From Kitasatospora aureofaciens (GTDB taxonomy: Bacteria; Actinomycetota; Actinomycetes; Streptomycetales; Streptomycetaceae), in assembly GCA_000720845.1 (NCBI GenBank), contig JODU01000013.1:149037-213036 (forward strand): a stretch of 64,000 bases of DNA, read 5' to 3'. Shown one piece after another: positions 24,863 through 32,902 of the stretch. Each line of letters opens with the position of its first letter. Position 1 is the first letter of the stretch. A program made the translations under genes and the position numbers. The notes under the pieces were generated by a model. It was not told where the DNA came from. It ran no database searches and worked only from the letters and a program-made list of their open reading frames with translations.

Positions 24863-27355
24863 ATGGAGGACACGACGGACCGGATCGCGCGGCCGTGGGG
24901 CGCACGGGTGCCCTACGGCCGGCACGAGACCTGGCCGGCCCGGGTGGACATGTTCCTCGCGGACGGGGTGGAGCCGGGCGCGGTGCAGCGGTGGGTGCAG
25001 TCCGCGTCGATCCTGCACTCGGACGGCGACGCCATGGACATCGCGGTGGCCGACGGCCGCATGGTGGGCGTGCGAGGCCGGGACGTGGACCGGGTCAACC
25101 GGGGGCGGCTCGGCCCGAAGGACCTGTTCGGCTGGCAGGCCAACGCCTCCCGTGACCGGCTGACCCGGCCGCTGGTACGGCGCGACGGCCGGTTGGTGGA
25201 GACGGACTGGGACACGGCGATGGACCTGGTGGCCGCCCGCTCGCGCGCCCTGCTGGACTCCCGCGGACCGGGCTCGATCGGCTTCTACACCAGCGGGCAG
25301 CTGTTCCTGGAGGAGTACTACACGCTCGCCGTCCTGGCCCGGGCCGGCGTCGGCACCAACCACCTCGACGGCAACACCCGGCTGTGCACCGCCACGGCCG
25401 CGGAGGCGCTGAAGGAGACGTTCGGCTGCGACGGGCAGCCCGGCAGCTACGACGACTTCGACCACGCCGACGTGATCGCGCTGTTCGGCCACAACATCGC
25501 CGAGACCCAGCCCGTGCAGTGGATGCGGCTCCTCGACCGCCTGGAGGGGGCCGACCCGCCGCGGCTGCTGTGTGTGGACCCGCGCCCGACCCGGGTCGCC
25601 GCACACGCCGCCGTCCACCTCGCGCCCCGCATCGGCACCAACGTCGCCCTGCTCAACGCGCTGCTGCACGAGACGATCCGGCACGAGCGGATCGACCGGG
25701 ACTTCATCGCCGCGCACACCGTGGGCTTCGACGAACTTGCCGCCCGGGTCGCCGACTGCACGCCCGAGTGGGCCGCGCAGATCTGCGACGTGCCCGCCGC
25801 CCGGATCGAGGAGGCGGCCGAACTCGTCGGCACCGCCGACGCGTTGGTCTCCACCGTCCTCCAGGGCGTCTACCAGTCCCACCAGGCCACCGCCGCCGCC
25901 GTCCAGGTCAACAACCTGCACCTGATCCGCGGCATGCTGGGCCGGCCCGGCGCCGGCCTGCTCCAGATGAACGGCCAGCCCACCGCCCAGAACACCCGCG
26001 AGTGCGGGGCCGACGGGGACCTGCCGGGCTTCCGCAACTGGCAGAACGACGCGCACGTCGCCGACCTCGCCGCGGTGTGGAACGTCGAGCCGGAGACCAT
26101 CCCGCACTTCGCGCCGCCGACCCATGCGATGCAGATCTTCCGGTACGCCGAGCAGGGCTCGCTGCGGATGCTGTGGATCAGCGGCACCAACCCCGCCGTC
26201 TCGATGCCCGAACTGTCCCGCATCCGCTCGATCCTGGCGCAGGAGAGGCTGTTCACGGTCGTACAGGACCTGTATCTGACGGAGACGGCGCAGCTGGCCG
26301 ACGTGGTCCTGCCCGCCGCGACCTGGGGCGAGAAGACCGGCACGCTCACCAACGCGGACCGGACGGTGCACCTGTCCCGCAAGGCGGTCGAACCGCCCGG
26401 CGAGGCCAGGCCCGACCTGGACATCTTCCTGGACTACGCGCGGCGCATGGAGTTCCGGGACAAGGACGGCGGCCCGCTGATCACCTGGGACGGCCCCGAG
26501 TCGGCGTTCGAGGCCTGGAAGCGGTGCAGCGCGGGCCGCCCCTGCGACTACACGGGCCTGTCCTACGCCAGGCTGAGCGACACCGGCGGCGTCCAGTGGC
26601 CCTGCGACGACCGGGCCCCCGAGGGGACGGCGCGGCTCTACACGGACGGCATCAGCTGGGCCGGTCCCGACCTGTGCGAGAGCTACGGCAAGGACCTGGA
26701 GACCGGGGCCTCGCAGGAAGCCGTGGAGTACCGCTCCCTCAACCCCGACGGCAGGGCGATGCTGAAGGCGGGCGCCTATCTGCCGCCGCACGAGGAGCCG
26801 GACGAGCAGTACCCGTTCCAGCTCACCACCGGCCGGACGCTCTACCACTTCCACACCCGTACGAAGACCGGGCGGGCGCCCCAGCTGAACGACGCTGCCC
26901 CCGACGTGTGGGTGGAGGTCTCCGCCCCGGACGCGGAGCGGCTCGGCCTCGGCGAGGGCGACCTGGTCGAGGTCACCGGCAGGAGCGGCTCCCTGCGCGG
27001 ACGGCTGCGGGTGAGCGGCATCCGGACGGGGCTGCTGTTCGTGCCGTTCCACTACGGCTACTGGGACACCGAGGGCGGCTCGGGACCCGGTCCGGACACC
27101 CCCGGGCGGGCCGCGAACGAGACCACCGTCACCGACTGGGACCCGGCCTCCAAGCAGCCGCTGTTCAAGACGGCCACGGCCGCGCTCACCCTCGTGGAAC
27201 GCGGGGACGGCCGGCCGTCCCCGGCACCGACCACCACCGCGTCGGCACCGGTCGCCGCCGGTGCCGCCCCGCCCACCTCGGGCGGACCGGCGGCTCGCAC
27301 GACGGAGCGGGAACCCACGGAGTTCCCGCACGGCCACGAGGAAGGCGCCCGGTGA
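24863..27355 (+). CDS. Molybdopterin oxidoreductase (nitrate reductase/formate dehydrogenase family) lacking the N-terminal Fe-S motif
   Basis: 830 aa cytoplasmic enzyme binding bis-MGD. The Mo ligand is most likely C175 in NTRLCTATAA. Other family blocks: DVIALFGHNIAETQP, the MLGRPGAGLLQMNGQPTAQN loop, LWISGTNPAVSMP, ADVVLPAATWGEKTGTLTN and a molydop-binding C-terminal domain from about 680. The usual N-terminal Cys cluster is absent: NRGRLGPKDL has Gly where the fourth Cys belongs. ATG 24863 has GGGAGG 6 nt upstream. The last 50 residues are a Pro/Ala/Thr linker. Its stop overlaps the next gene (GTGA). Substrate unknown. Confidence 0.9.
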   Translation: MEDTTDRIARPWGARVPYGRHETWPARVDMFLADGVEPGAVQRWVQSASILHSDGDAMDIAVADGRMVGVRGRDVDRVNRGRLGPKDLFGWQANASRDRLTRPLVRRDGRLVETDWDTAMDLVAARSRALLDSRGPGSIGFYTSGQLFLEEYYTLAVLARAGVGTNHLDGNTRLCTATAAEALKETFGCDGQPGSYDDFDHADVIALFGHNIAETQPVQWMRLLDRLEGADPPRLLCVDPRPTRVAAHAAVHLAPRIGTNVALLNALLHETIRHERIDRDFIAAHTVGFDELAARVADCTPEWAAQICDVPAARIEEAAELVGTADALVSTVLQGVYQSHQATAAAVQVNNLHLIRGMLGRPGAGLLQMNGQPTAQNTRECGADGDLPGFRNWQNDAHVADLAAVWNVEPETIPHFAPPTHAMQIFRYAEQGSLRMLWISGTNPAVSMPELSRIRSILAQERLFTVVQDLYLTETAQLADVVLPAATWGEKTGTLTNADRTVHLSRKAVEPPGEARPDLDIFLDYARRMEFRDKDGGPLITWDGPESAFEAWKRCSAGRPCDYTGLSYARLSDTGGVQWPCDDRAPEGTARLYTDGISWAGPDLCESYGKDLETGASQEAVEYRSLNPDGRAMLKAGAYLPPHEEPDEQYPFQLTTGRTLYHFHTRTKTGRAPQLNDAAPDVWVEVSAPDAERLGLGEGDLVEVTGRSGSLRGRLRVSGIRTGLLFVPFHYGYWDTEGGSGPGPDTPGRAANETTVTDWDPASKQPLFKTATAALTLVERGDGRPSPAPTTTASAPVAAGAAPPTSGGPAARTTEREPTEFPHGHEEGAR

Positions 27356-27843
27356 ACGGCATCGACCTGACCCTGCGCACGCTGCACCGCGGCGAGCGGC
27401 GGCTGGCCCACGACCTGGTGACCGCCGCCGAGCGGCACCGTACCGAGCACGAGGTCCACCACGTCGCCACCGACCTCGCCCTCTGGTCCCGCGAGCACGT
27501 GCGGCGGCTCGCCGGGACCGCCGGGGAGCGCGGCGTGAAGCTGGGCGACCCGCAGGACCACTCCTCGGACGGCGTCTTCGCGACCCTGCGCGAGAAGGCG
27601 TCCGAGGCGGTCGTGCACCGGCCGGAGCCGGGCCTGCTCCTCCTGCGCGACCTGCGGGAGCTGCACGTCGCCGCGGCGGAGAACTCACTGCACTGGGAGA
27701 TGCTGGCCCAGGCCGCCCAGGCGTCGGGGGACAGCGGGCTGCTGGCGCTCGCCTCCTCCTGTCACCCGCAGACACTGCGCCAGATGCGCTGGACCAACAC
27801 CATGATCAAGAACTTGTCGCCCCAAATCCTCACCAGCCTGTGA
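27352..27843 (+). CDS. Helical protein coupled to the molybdopterin oxidoreductase
   Basis: 163 aa, nearly all alpha-helical by eye, with His/Glu pairs (TEHEVHHVATDL, LRELHVAAAENSLHWEML) that suggest a ferritin-like or four-helix metal site. C-terminal RWTNTMIKNLSPQILTSL. GTG 27352 overlaps the oxidoreductase TGA, so expression is coupled and it may be an electron-transfer or maturation partner. Metal binding is inferred only from residue pattern. Confidence 0.7.
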   Translation: MNGIDLTLRTLHRGERRLAHDLVTAAERHRTEHEVHHVATDLALWSREHVRRLAGTAGERGVKLGDPQDHSSDGVFATLREKASEAVVHRPEPGLLLLRDLRELHVAAAENSLHWEMLAQAAQASGDSGLLALASSCHPQTLRQMRWTNTMIKNLSPQILTSL

Positions 27844-27853
27844 CCTGCGTGTT

Positions 27854-27922
27854 CCCCGGGTGGCGAGGCGTCGCACGGACCCGGTGCGCCGCCGGACGCC
27901 GAATGGCGCCACCCGGCCGGGG
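27854..27922. other. Extended dyad between the helical-partner and DoxX genes
   Basis: CCGGGTGGCG (27856-27865) pairs with CGCCACCCGG (27907-27916), and flanking CCCC/GGGG extends it with a bulge. The 41-nt interior is unpaired by this reading. It may be a terminator of the upstream operon or a leader structure of the DoxX mRNA. Confidence 0.4.
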
Positions 27923-28006
27923 CACCTGAAGATCCCAGTGGGGCACGACCCCGCTGGTGTTCCCGTTGGCACCCCCCTCACCCCCTGGAGAGAGCGAGAC
28001 AACGTC

Positions 28007-28540
28007 ATGAGTCTTCTGCGTCTGGCCGGCCGGCCGATGCTCGCCTCGATGTTCGTCGCGGGCGGCCTGCAGTCTCTGCGCAGGCCCCAGGACGTGGCAC
28101 CGGCGGCCGAGCCGATCGTGCGGCCGGTGGCCGACCGCGTGCCGGCGCTGCCGGACAGCACCGAACAACTCGTACGGCTCAACGGTGCCGTCCACGTGGT
28201 CGGCGGGATCATGCTCGGGCTCGGCCGCTGTCCGCGGCTGGCGGCGCTGGCCCTCGCGGTGACGCTGGTCCCCACCACACTGGCGGCGCACCGGTACTGG
28301 GAGGCGGCGGACCCCTCCGACCGCGCCCAGCAGCGCATCCACTTCCTCAAGAACCTGTCCATGATGGGCGGGCTGCTGATCGCGGCCGACGACACGGGCA
28401 GCGCGCCCTCGCTGCTGTGGCGCGGCCGGCACGCCGCCCAGGACCTGCGGCACGACGCCCACCTGGTGCACCGCTCGGTGCGGGCCGCGGCCGGGCCCGC
28501 GGCGCGGGCGGGCGGTGTCCGGGCCAGGCTCGGAGTCTGA
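28007..28540 (+). CDS. DoxX family membrane protein
   Basis: 177 aa. RPMLASMFVAGGLQSLRRP at the N-terminus and the RLNGAVHVVGGIMLGLGR and LALAVTLVPTTLAAHRYWEA segments are hallmarks of the DoxX/SURF4-like family; three to four membrane helices. DoxX proteins take part in redox/thiol stress responses in mycobacteria. The ATG at 28007 has a weak GGAGAGAG site about 11 nt upstream. Confidence 0.88.
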   Translation: MSLLRLAGRPMLASMFVAGGLQSLRRPQDVAPAAEPIVRPVADRVPALPDSTEQLVRLNGAVHVVGGIMLGLGRCPRLAALALAVTLVPTTLAAHRYWEAADPSDRAQQRIHFLKNLSMMGGLLIAADDTGSAPSLLWRGRHAAQDLRHDAHLVHRSVRAAAGPAARAGGVRARLGV

Positions 28541-28632
28541 TTCCGACCGGGCGTTAACCCGCCTCCCGCGGGGGGACCCGGCGCCCGTGGCGGCCGGTCC
28601 CGCAACCGCCACGATCCTTTTGGAGGTGGAGC

Positions 28633-29196
28633 ATGGGACACGGAGGAAACGTCATCGACGAGCTGACGACCGATCACCGTGAGGTCGAGGAACTCTTCGG
28701 CAGGATCGAGGCGCTGCCGCCCGGTCACAAGGACCGCAAGCTGTACGCCGATCAGGCCACGATCGAGCTGATCCGGCACTCGGTGGCGGAGGAGGCGTAT
28801 CTCTACCCGGCGGTCCGGGAGCACGTGGCCAACGGGGGCGCTCTCGCGGACAAGGAGCTGGAGGACCACGCCGAGGCCGAGCAGATCATGAAGGATCTGG
28901 AGGGCCGGGCGGCGGACGACGCCGAGTTCGACCGGTTGATCGGCAAGCTGATGAGCGAGATCCGTGAGCACGTCGCCGACGAGGAGGGCAACCTGTTCCC
29001 GCGGCTGCGCGAGGCGTGCCCGGCACAGGCACTGGACGAGTTGGGCGACAAGGTCCGTCAGGCGAAGAAGACGGCGCCGACCCGTCCGCATCCGTCGGCC
29101 CCGGACAAGCCCCCGATGAACAAGCTGCTCGCCCCCGGCGCGGGCATGGTCGACCGGGTGCGGGACGCCCTGTCGGGGCGCGGCAAGTCCGGCTGA
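28633..29196 (+). CDS. Hemerythrin HHE-domain protein
   Basis: 187 aa. Four-helix domain (1-145) with di-iron ligand candidates H15 (TTDHREVEELF), the IRHSVAEEAYLYP His/Glu, the EDHAEAE His and EHVADEEGNLFP. Binds O2 or senses redox state. The C-terminal 40 residues are a Lys/Pro-rich tail. Strong site TTTTGGAGGTGGAGC just before the ATG. Followed by a very long inverted repeat terminator. Confidence 0.9.
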   Translation: MGHGGNVIDELTTDHREVEELFGRIEALPPGHKDRKLYADQATIELIRHSVAEEAYLYPAVREHVANGGALADKELEDHAEAEQIMKDLEGRAADDAEFDRLIGKLMSEIREHVADEEGNLFPRLREACPAQALDELGDKVRQAKKTAPTRPHPSAPDKPPMNKLLAPGAGMVDRVRDALSGRGKSG

Positions 29197-29210
29197 GCGG
29201 CCGGCGTCGG

Positions 29211-29260
29211 CACCGTCTGCGAGGGCCCGTCGCCGTGGCGACGGGCCCTCGCAGACGGTG
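29211..29260. terminator. Long inverted repeat terminator after the hemerythrin gene
   Basis: Perfect 24-nt arms (29211-29234 and 29237-29260) separated by two bases, 14 nt after the hemerythrin stop. Effective loop is about 4-6 nt. It is the longest perfect dyad seen in the window and lies between convergent genes. Confidence 0.9.
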
Positions 29261-29288
29261 TGCCGGGCGCGCCCGGTGGCGGGCCGGG

Positions 29289-29335
29289 GGCTCAGGTGGG
29301 GTGCGGGCGGTGGCTCAGGTGGGGTGCGGGGCGGT
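29289..29335. repeat. Tandem duplication of about 23 nt
   Basis: GGCTCAGGTGGGGTGCGGG occurs at 29289-29307 and 29312-29330, each followed by CGGT or GCGGT, so the unit is 23-24 nt repeated twice. It lies just past the stop of the epimerase-like gene. Confidence 0.8.
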
Positions 29336-29343
29336 GTGCGCGC

Positions 29344-30381
29344 TCACGCCCACCACTCCTCCCCCGTGCGCCCGTCCGTCGTCTCCCCGCCCGGCGCGGG
29401 GAAGGGCTCGCGGCGTCCGCGGAAGGCGGCGACGGTGCGTTCCAGGCCGTCCTGCCAGGTCACGCTCGGCAGCCAGCCGAAGATCTCGCGGGCGAAACCG
29501 GTGACCGGCCGGGGCCCGACGTGCCCGTCCCCCGGGTCCTCGACGAACGCCAGCGGAGAGTCGGAGCCGGTCAGCTCGATCACCAGGCGGGCGATCTCCG
29601 CGGCCGTGGGCTCCTCGTCGCCGCCGATGTCCACGGGCCGCACCGAACGTCCGGCCGCGACCAGCAGTACGCCGTCCACCATGTCGTCGACGTAGCACAG
29701 GGGGTGCCTCGCGCTGCCGTCCCCGGGGACCGTGACCGGACGGCCGGCCAGCGCCTGCTCGATGAGGGCGGCCGGTGTCGCCCCGCCGTCCGCCCGCATG
29801 CCGGGGCCGTAGCCCGCGAACAGCCGGACGATCCCGGCGTTCGCGCCGTGGGCACCCGCGTGCGCGGCGACCAGGGCCTCGGCGAACCGGACGGCCTCGG
29901 CGCACGCGCGGTGCGGGCCGACCGGGTCGGCTTCGTCAAGGGCATCGCCGCGGGCGTCGGGGCTCCCCGGGGGCGAGGAGGCGAGCAGGAACCGGGCGCC
30001 GTCCCGGCCGGCGACGGCCAACGCGGTACGGGTGCCCAGGCTGCCCGCGTCGAGGGCCTCGACGGGCCGCTCCGGCCGGGCGGCCGGGGACGCGGGTCCC
30101 GCCAGGTGCAGGACGAGGTCGTAGGGGCCGGTGAGCGCGTCAGCGCAGCCGGGTGCGGAGATGTCCAGTTCCAGGAAGCGGAAGCCGGGGCGGCCCGCCA
30201 GGTGGGCCACCTTCTCGGCCCGCCCGGTGGAGAGGTTGTCCAGGCAGTCGACCTCGGCCCCCGCGTCGAGCAGCCGGGTGCACAGGTGGGAGCCGAGGAA
30301 TCCGGCGCCGCCGGTCACCAGGACACGGTCCCAGGGCGTACGGGACTCCCCCCGTGGACTGAACGCCGCCATCGGCATCAT
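29344..30381 (-). CDS. NAD-dependent epimerase/dehydratase-like protein with lost catalytic Tyr and Lys
   Basis: 345 aa, extended SDR closest by eye to UDP-glucuronate decarboxylase. The cofactor motif VLVTGGAGFLGSHL (about 20-33), the DNLSTGR acidic site and the C-terminal half are intact. The active-site block, normally GPRACYDEGKR-like, reads GPHRACAEAVR: Cys160 stands at the Tyr position and Val164 at the Lys position. The catalytic Ser block is also altered (LLASSPPGS). It probably binds NAD and perhaps nucleotide sugar without normal catalysis. ATG 30381 has AAAGG about 9 nt upstream. Not frameshifted, so not an obvious pseudogene. Confidence 0.82.
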   Translation of the reverse strand: MMPMAAFSPRGESRTPWDRVLVTGGAGFLGSHLCTRLLDAGAEVDCLDNLSTGRAEKVAHLAGRPGFRFLELDISAPGCADALTGPYDLVLHLAGPASPAARPERPVEALDAGSLGTRTALAVAGRDGARFLLASSPPGSPDARGDALDEADPVGPHRACAEAVRFAEALVAAHAGAHGANAGIVRLFAGYGPGMRADGGATPAALIEQALAGRPVTVPGDGSARHPLCYVDDMVDGVLLVAAGRSVRPVDIGGDEEPTAAEIARLVIELTGSDSPLAFVEDPGDGHVGPRPVTGFAREIFGWLPSVTWQDGLERTVAAFRGRREPFPAPGGETTDGRTGEEWWA

Positions 30382-30749
30382 GAGGACGACCTTTCTCCCT
30401 CGGAGCGCTGAACAGCGTCCCCCGAGTCCCCCACCGGGGCGCTCACATGCCCGGACGCCCGCTGCCGGGACCACGCTCCGTGACGACGGTCACGGCCGAC
30501 GGGTCCGCCGGCCGCCCGCGGAATGCTGTGATCAAGCACACTCGCGTCACCAAGTGCGGCACGGGCAGCGGTGGTTGCCCCGTCCGGGCCGAGGACGGGG
30601 GCGTGCGGCGGCGACAACTCGCCGGTCCCTTCTGCCACGATGGTCGGCGCCGTGTCCGGATCGGTGGAACAGCCGCGCAGCGCAGCCGGCCTGCTCGTTC
30701 CCGTCCGCTTCCCCTTCGGGTCCCGCGACCCGCCTTCGAGTGGCGCACT
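30382..30749. other. 368-nt divergent gap, epimerase-like and MFS genes
   Basis: No convincing gene. An imperfect TGTG-N6-CACA dyad is near 30526-30540. No clear -35/-10 pair was found. If the MFS gene starts upstream of GTG 30750, the gap is shorter. Confidence 0.45.
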
Positions 30750-32111
30750 GTGTCTTCTTCCTCCGTCTCCGCCCAGCCGCCCCCTGCCGCCTCGCCGTCC
30801 GAGGCGCCCGAACCGTCCGTATCACCCGTGCCGTCCGTGCCGTCCGGATCGGCGAGCCGCTCGCCGTGGCGGTCCCTGAGACACCGCAGCATGCGCTGGT
30901 GGTCGGTCGCGAACTTCGTGTCGAACGCCGGCACGTGGATGCAGCTCACCGTGCAGAACCTGCTGGTCCTGCAGATCACCGGCTCCGCCGCGGCGACGGG
31001 TCTGTCGATGTCCGTCCAGGCCGCGCCCGCGCTGCTGATCAGTGTGTTCGGCGGCGCGGCCGTCGACCGCTGGCCGCGCAGACTGACCGCCGCGGTCAGC
31101 CAGGCGCTGCTCGGAGCGGTCGCGTTCGTGACCGCGCTCATGGTGGCGCTCGACCGGCTCGACGTGACCTCCCTGATGGTGCTGGCCGCCGTCACCGGCG
31201 TCATCGCCACGGTCGACGGCCCGGCGTGTTCCCTGCTGGGCAACGACCTCGTCCCGCGCGAGGACGTGCCCTCCGCGATCGGGGTGGGGGCCCTGGTGCA
31301 CCAGTCGGGCCGGCTCGCGGGCGCCGCGCTCGCCGGTGTGACGGTCGGCTTCCTCGGCACGGCCGCCGCGTACGCCGCCAACGGGCTGTCGTTCCTGTTC
31401 GTGGCCTCGGTCATCCCCTTCCTGCGCCCGGCCCGCGGTGCGATCCAGCATGCGCGGGCGGCCGAGGACCGCGGCACGAAGGACACCATGAGCGTGCGCG
31501 AGGGACTGGCCTTCTTCGCCCGCCGCCCCCGGCTGCTGGCGCTGGCCGGTGTCACCGGGGTCAGCGCGGTCTTCGGACGCAACTACCAGCTGACCCTGGC
31601 CGTGCTGGTCACCGGTCCGCTCGCGGGCGGCGCGGGGTCCTTCGGCACCGTCTCCACGGTGCTGGCGGTCGGCGGCATCGTCGGCGCCGTCCTCGGCGCC
31701 CGGCTGCGCCGCCCCTCGGTACGGGTGGTGGGCGCGCTGGCCGCGGCCGGCGGGCTGCTGCAGGTGGTGGCGGGGCTGTCGCCGTCGCTGGCCCTCCTGC
31801 TGGTGATGGTGCTGCCGATGGCCGTGGTGGAGTCCGTCTCCGACACCGCCGGTACGGCGGTGCTCCAGACCGACCCGCCCGCACACCTGCGGGGCCGGGT
31901 GCTCGGGGTGTGGGGCAGCATCGGCACGGTGTGGGGCCTGGGCGGGCCGCCCGCGCTGGGCCTCCTGATGGAGCTGGCCGGGGCCCGCGGCGCGCTGATC
32001 GCGGGCGGACTGATCATCGCCGGCACGATCGGCGCGGGCCACCTCCTGCGCGAGCGCCGGGCGACGGTGCCGAGGGTGTCCCCGGTGGCGAACCTGGAGA
32101 CGGCTGCCTGA
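30750..32111 (+). CDS. MFS transporter (MFS_3/enterobactin exporter-like)
   Basis: 453 aa with about 12 membrane segments after a Ser/Pro-rich cytoplasmic leader of 45 residues. RWWSVANFVSNAGTWMQLTVQNLL is the usual N-terminus of the MFS_3 group, and VSDTAGTAVLQTDPPAHLRGRV is the conserved loop before helix 11. GTG 30750 is the best start available though its ribosome site is weak; the leader could be shorter. Substrate unknown. Confidence 0.85.
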   Translation: MSSSSVSAQPPPAASPSEAPEPSVSPVPSVPSGSASRSPWRSLRHRSMRWWSVANFVSNAGTWMQLTVQNLLVLQITGSAAATGLSMSVQAAPALLISVFGGAAVDRWPRRLTAAVSQALLGAVAFVTALMVALDRLDVTSLMVLAAVTGVIATVDGPACSLLGNDLVPREDVPSAIGVGALVHQSGRLAGAALAGVTVGFLGTAAAYAANGLSFLFVASVIPFLRPARGAIQHARAAEDRGTKDTMSVREGLAFFARRPRLLALAGVTGVSAVFGRNYQLTLAVLVTGPLAGGAGSFGTVSTVLAVGGIVGAVLGARLRRPSVRVVGALAAAGGLLQVVAGLSPSLALLLVMVLPMAVVESVSDTAGTAVLQTDPPAHLRGRVLGVWGSIGTVWGLGGPPALGLLMELAGARGALIAGGLIIAGTIGAGHLLRERRATVPRVSPVANLETAA

Positions 32112-32118
32112 GGCCCGC

Positions 32119-32151
32119 CCGTGCCCGCGCGGGCGTCCTGCGCGGGCACGG
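32119..32151. terminator. Terminator between convergent MFS and hypothetical genes
   Basis: 11-bp perfect stem CCGTGCCCGCG / CGCGGGCACGG with an 11-nt loop, 7 nt after the MFS stop and 6 nt before the opposite stop. Bidirectional. Confidence 0.75.
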
Positions 32152-32157
32152 CGCCGG

Positions 32158-32685
32158 TCAGGCGACGAGAGCCTGCCCCGGGTCCAGCCGGGCCATGAGC
32201 CCGGCGTGATGGAGGGCGGCGACGGGAGCGACGAGGTCCGGGTGGCGCAGCAGCGCCGCCGCCCGGCGGTCGGCGTCGCCCGGTGCGAGCAGGCGGCGGA
32301 ACTCCGCCGGTGTCCCGGCCGACGGTCCGCCCTCCGCCAGCGCGGCCACGGCCGGCCCGGCGAGCGCCGGGTCGGCCAGCAGACAGGCCGCCCAGCTGGC
32401 GACGACCTCGTCCACCCAGGTCCGCCAGGCGTCCGCGTCCGGGTCGGCGGACGTCGCGCCGTCGGCGCCGGTCACCCGGTCGAGCCGGGCGGAGCCCCCG
32501 GGACCGGCCACACCCAGCAGAGCCACGTCCATCGGGGTCGGGTAGCGCAGCCGGGCCGCGACCGTCACGGCCTGCCGGGCCTGCGCCTCGCACAGGGCGT
32601 CGGCCAGGGCGCCGCCGGACGCCGGATAGGCGCGGGTGAGCCACTGTGCGGTCGCCGCGATGACGGGGGAGAGATCTGTGTGCAC
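32158..32685 (-). CDS. Hypothetical Ala-rich helical protein
   Basis: 175 aa from GTG 32685. Helical throughout, opening HTDLSPVIAATAQWLTRAYP and including DALCEAQARQAVTVAARLRYPTPMDVALLG and AALLRHPDLVAPVAALHHAG. No membrane span or known motif. A GTG at 32766 with a better ribosome site would add a 27-residue Arg/Ser-rich leader; the start is uncertain. Not recognised. Confidence 0.5.
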   Translation of the reverse strand: MHTDLSPVIAATAQWLTRAYPASGGALADALCEAQARQAVTVAARLRYPTPMDVALLGVAGPGGSARLDRVTGADGATSADPDADAWRTWVDEVVASWAACLLADPALAGPAVAALAEGGPSAGTPAEFRRLLAPGDADRRAAALLRHPDLVAPVAALHHAGLMARLDPGQALVA

Positions 32686-32890
32686 TGCCGGGCCGTCCGA
32701 ACTGCTCGTCGTGGGGGAACACGGGGTCCGTGGAAACCGTAGCCCGCGGCACGCGGCGCGGAACACGGTCCGGCTCCCGCCCGGGACGTGGCCTCGGCCA
32801 CACCCCGTCCCGCGGATTCCGTCCCCGCCCGGGAATGCGACCCTGTATGCCGTTCGCCGATCACCGGGTTCCCGCCCGGCTCACCGGTGT

Positions 32891-32897
32891 GGAGGAG
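32891..32897 (+). promoter_or_regulatory. Ribosome binding site deciding a CTG start
   Basis: GGAGGAG with 5-nt spacing to CTG 32903. It is the strongest Shine-Dalgarno sequence in the region and no ATG, GTG or TTG lies at a suitable distance in the open frame. Confidence 0.6.
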
Positions 32898-32902
32898 AAG
32901 TC

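Noticed and set aside
23036..27775. A 1579-codon open frame on the minus strand opposite the nucleotidyltransferase-to-molybdopterin region.
   Set aside because: It is a GC-rich shadow: its product is Arg/Gly/Pro-rich without a domain, and it is opposite five clearly recognisable genes.
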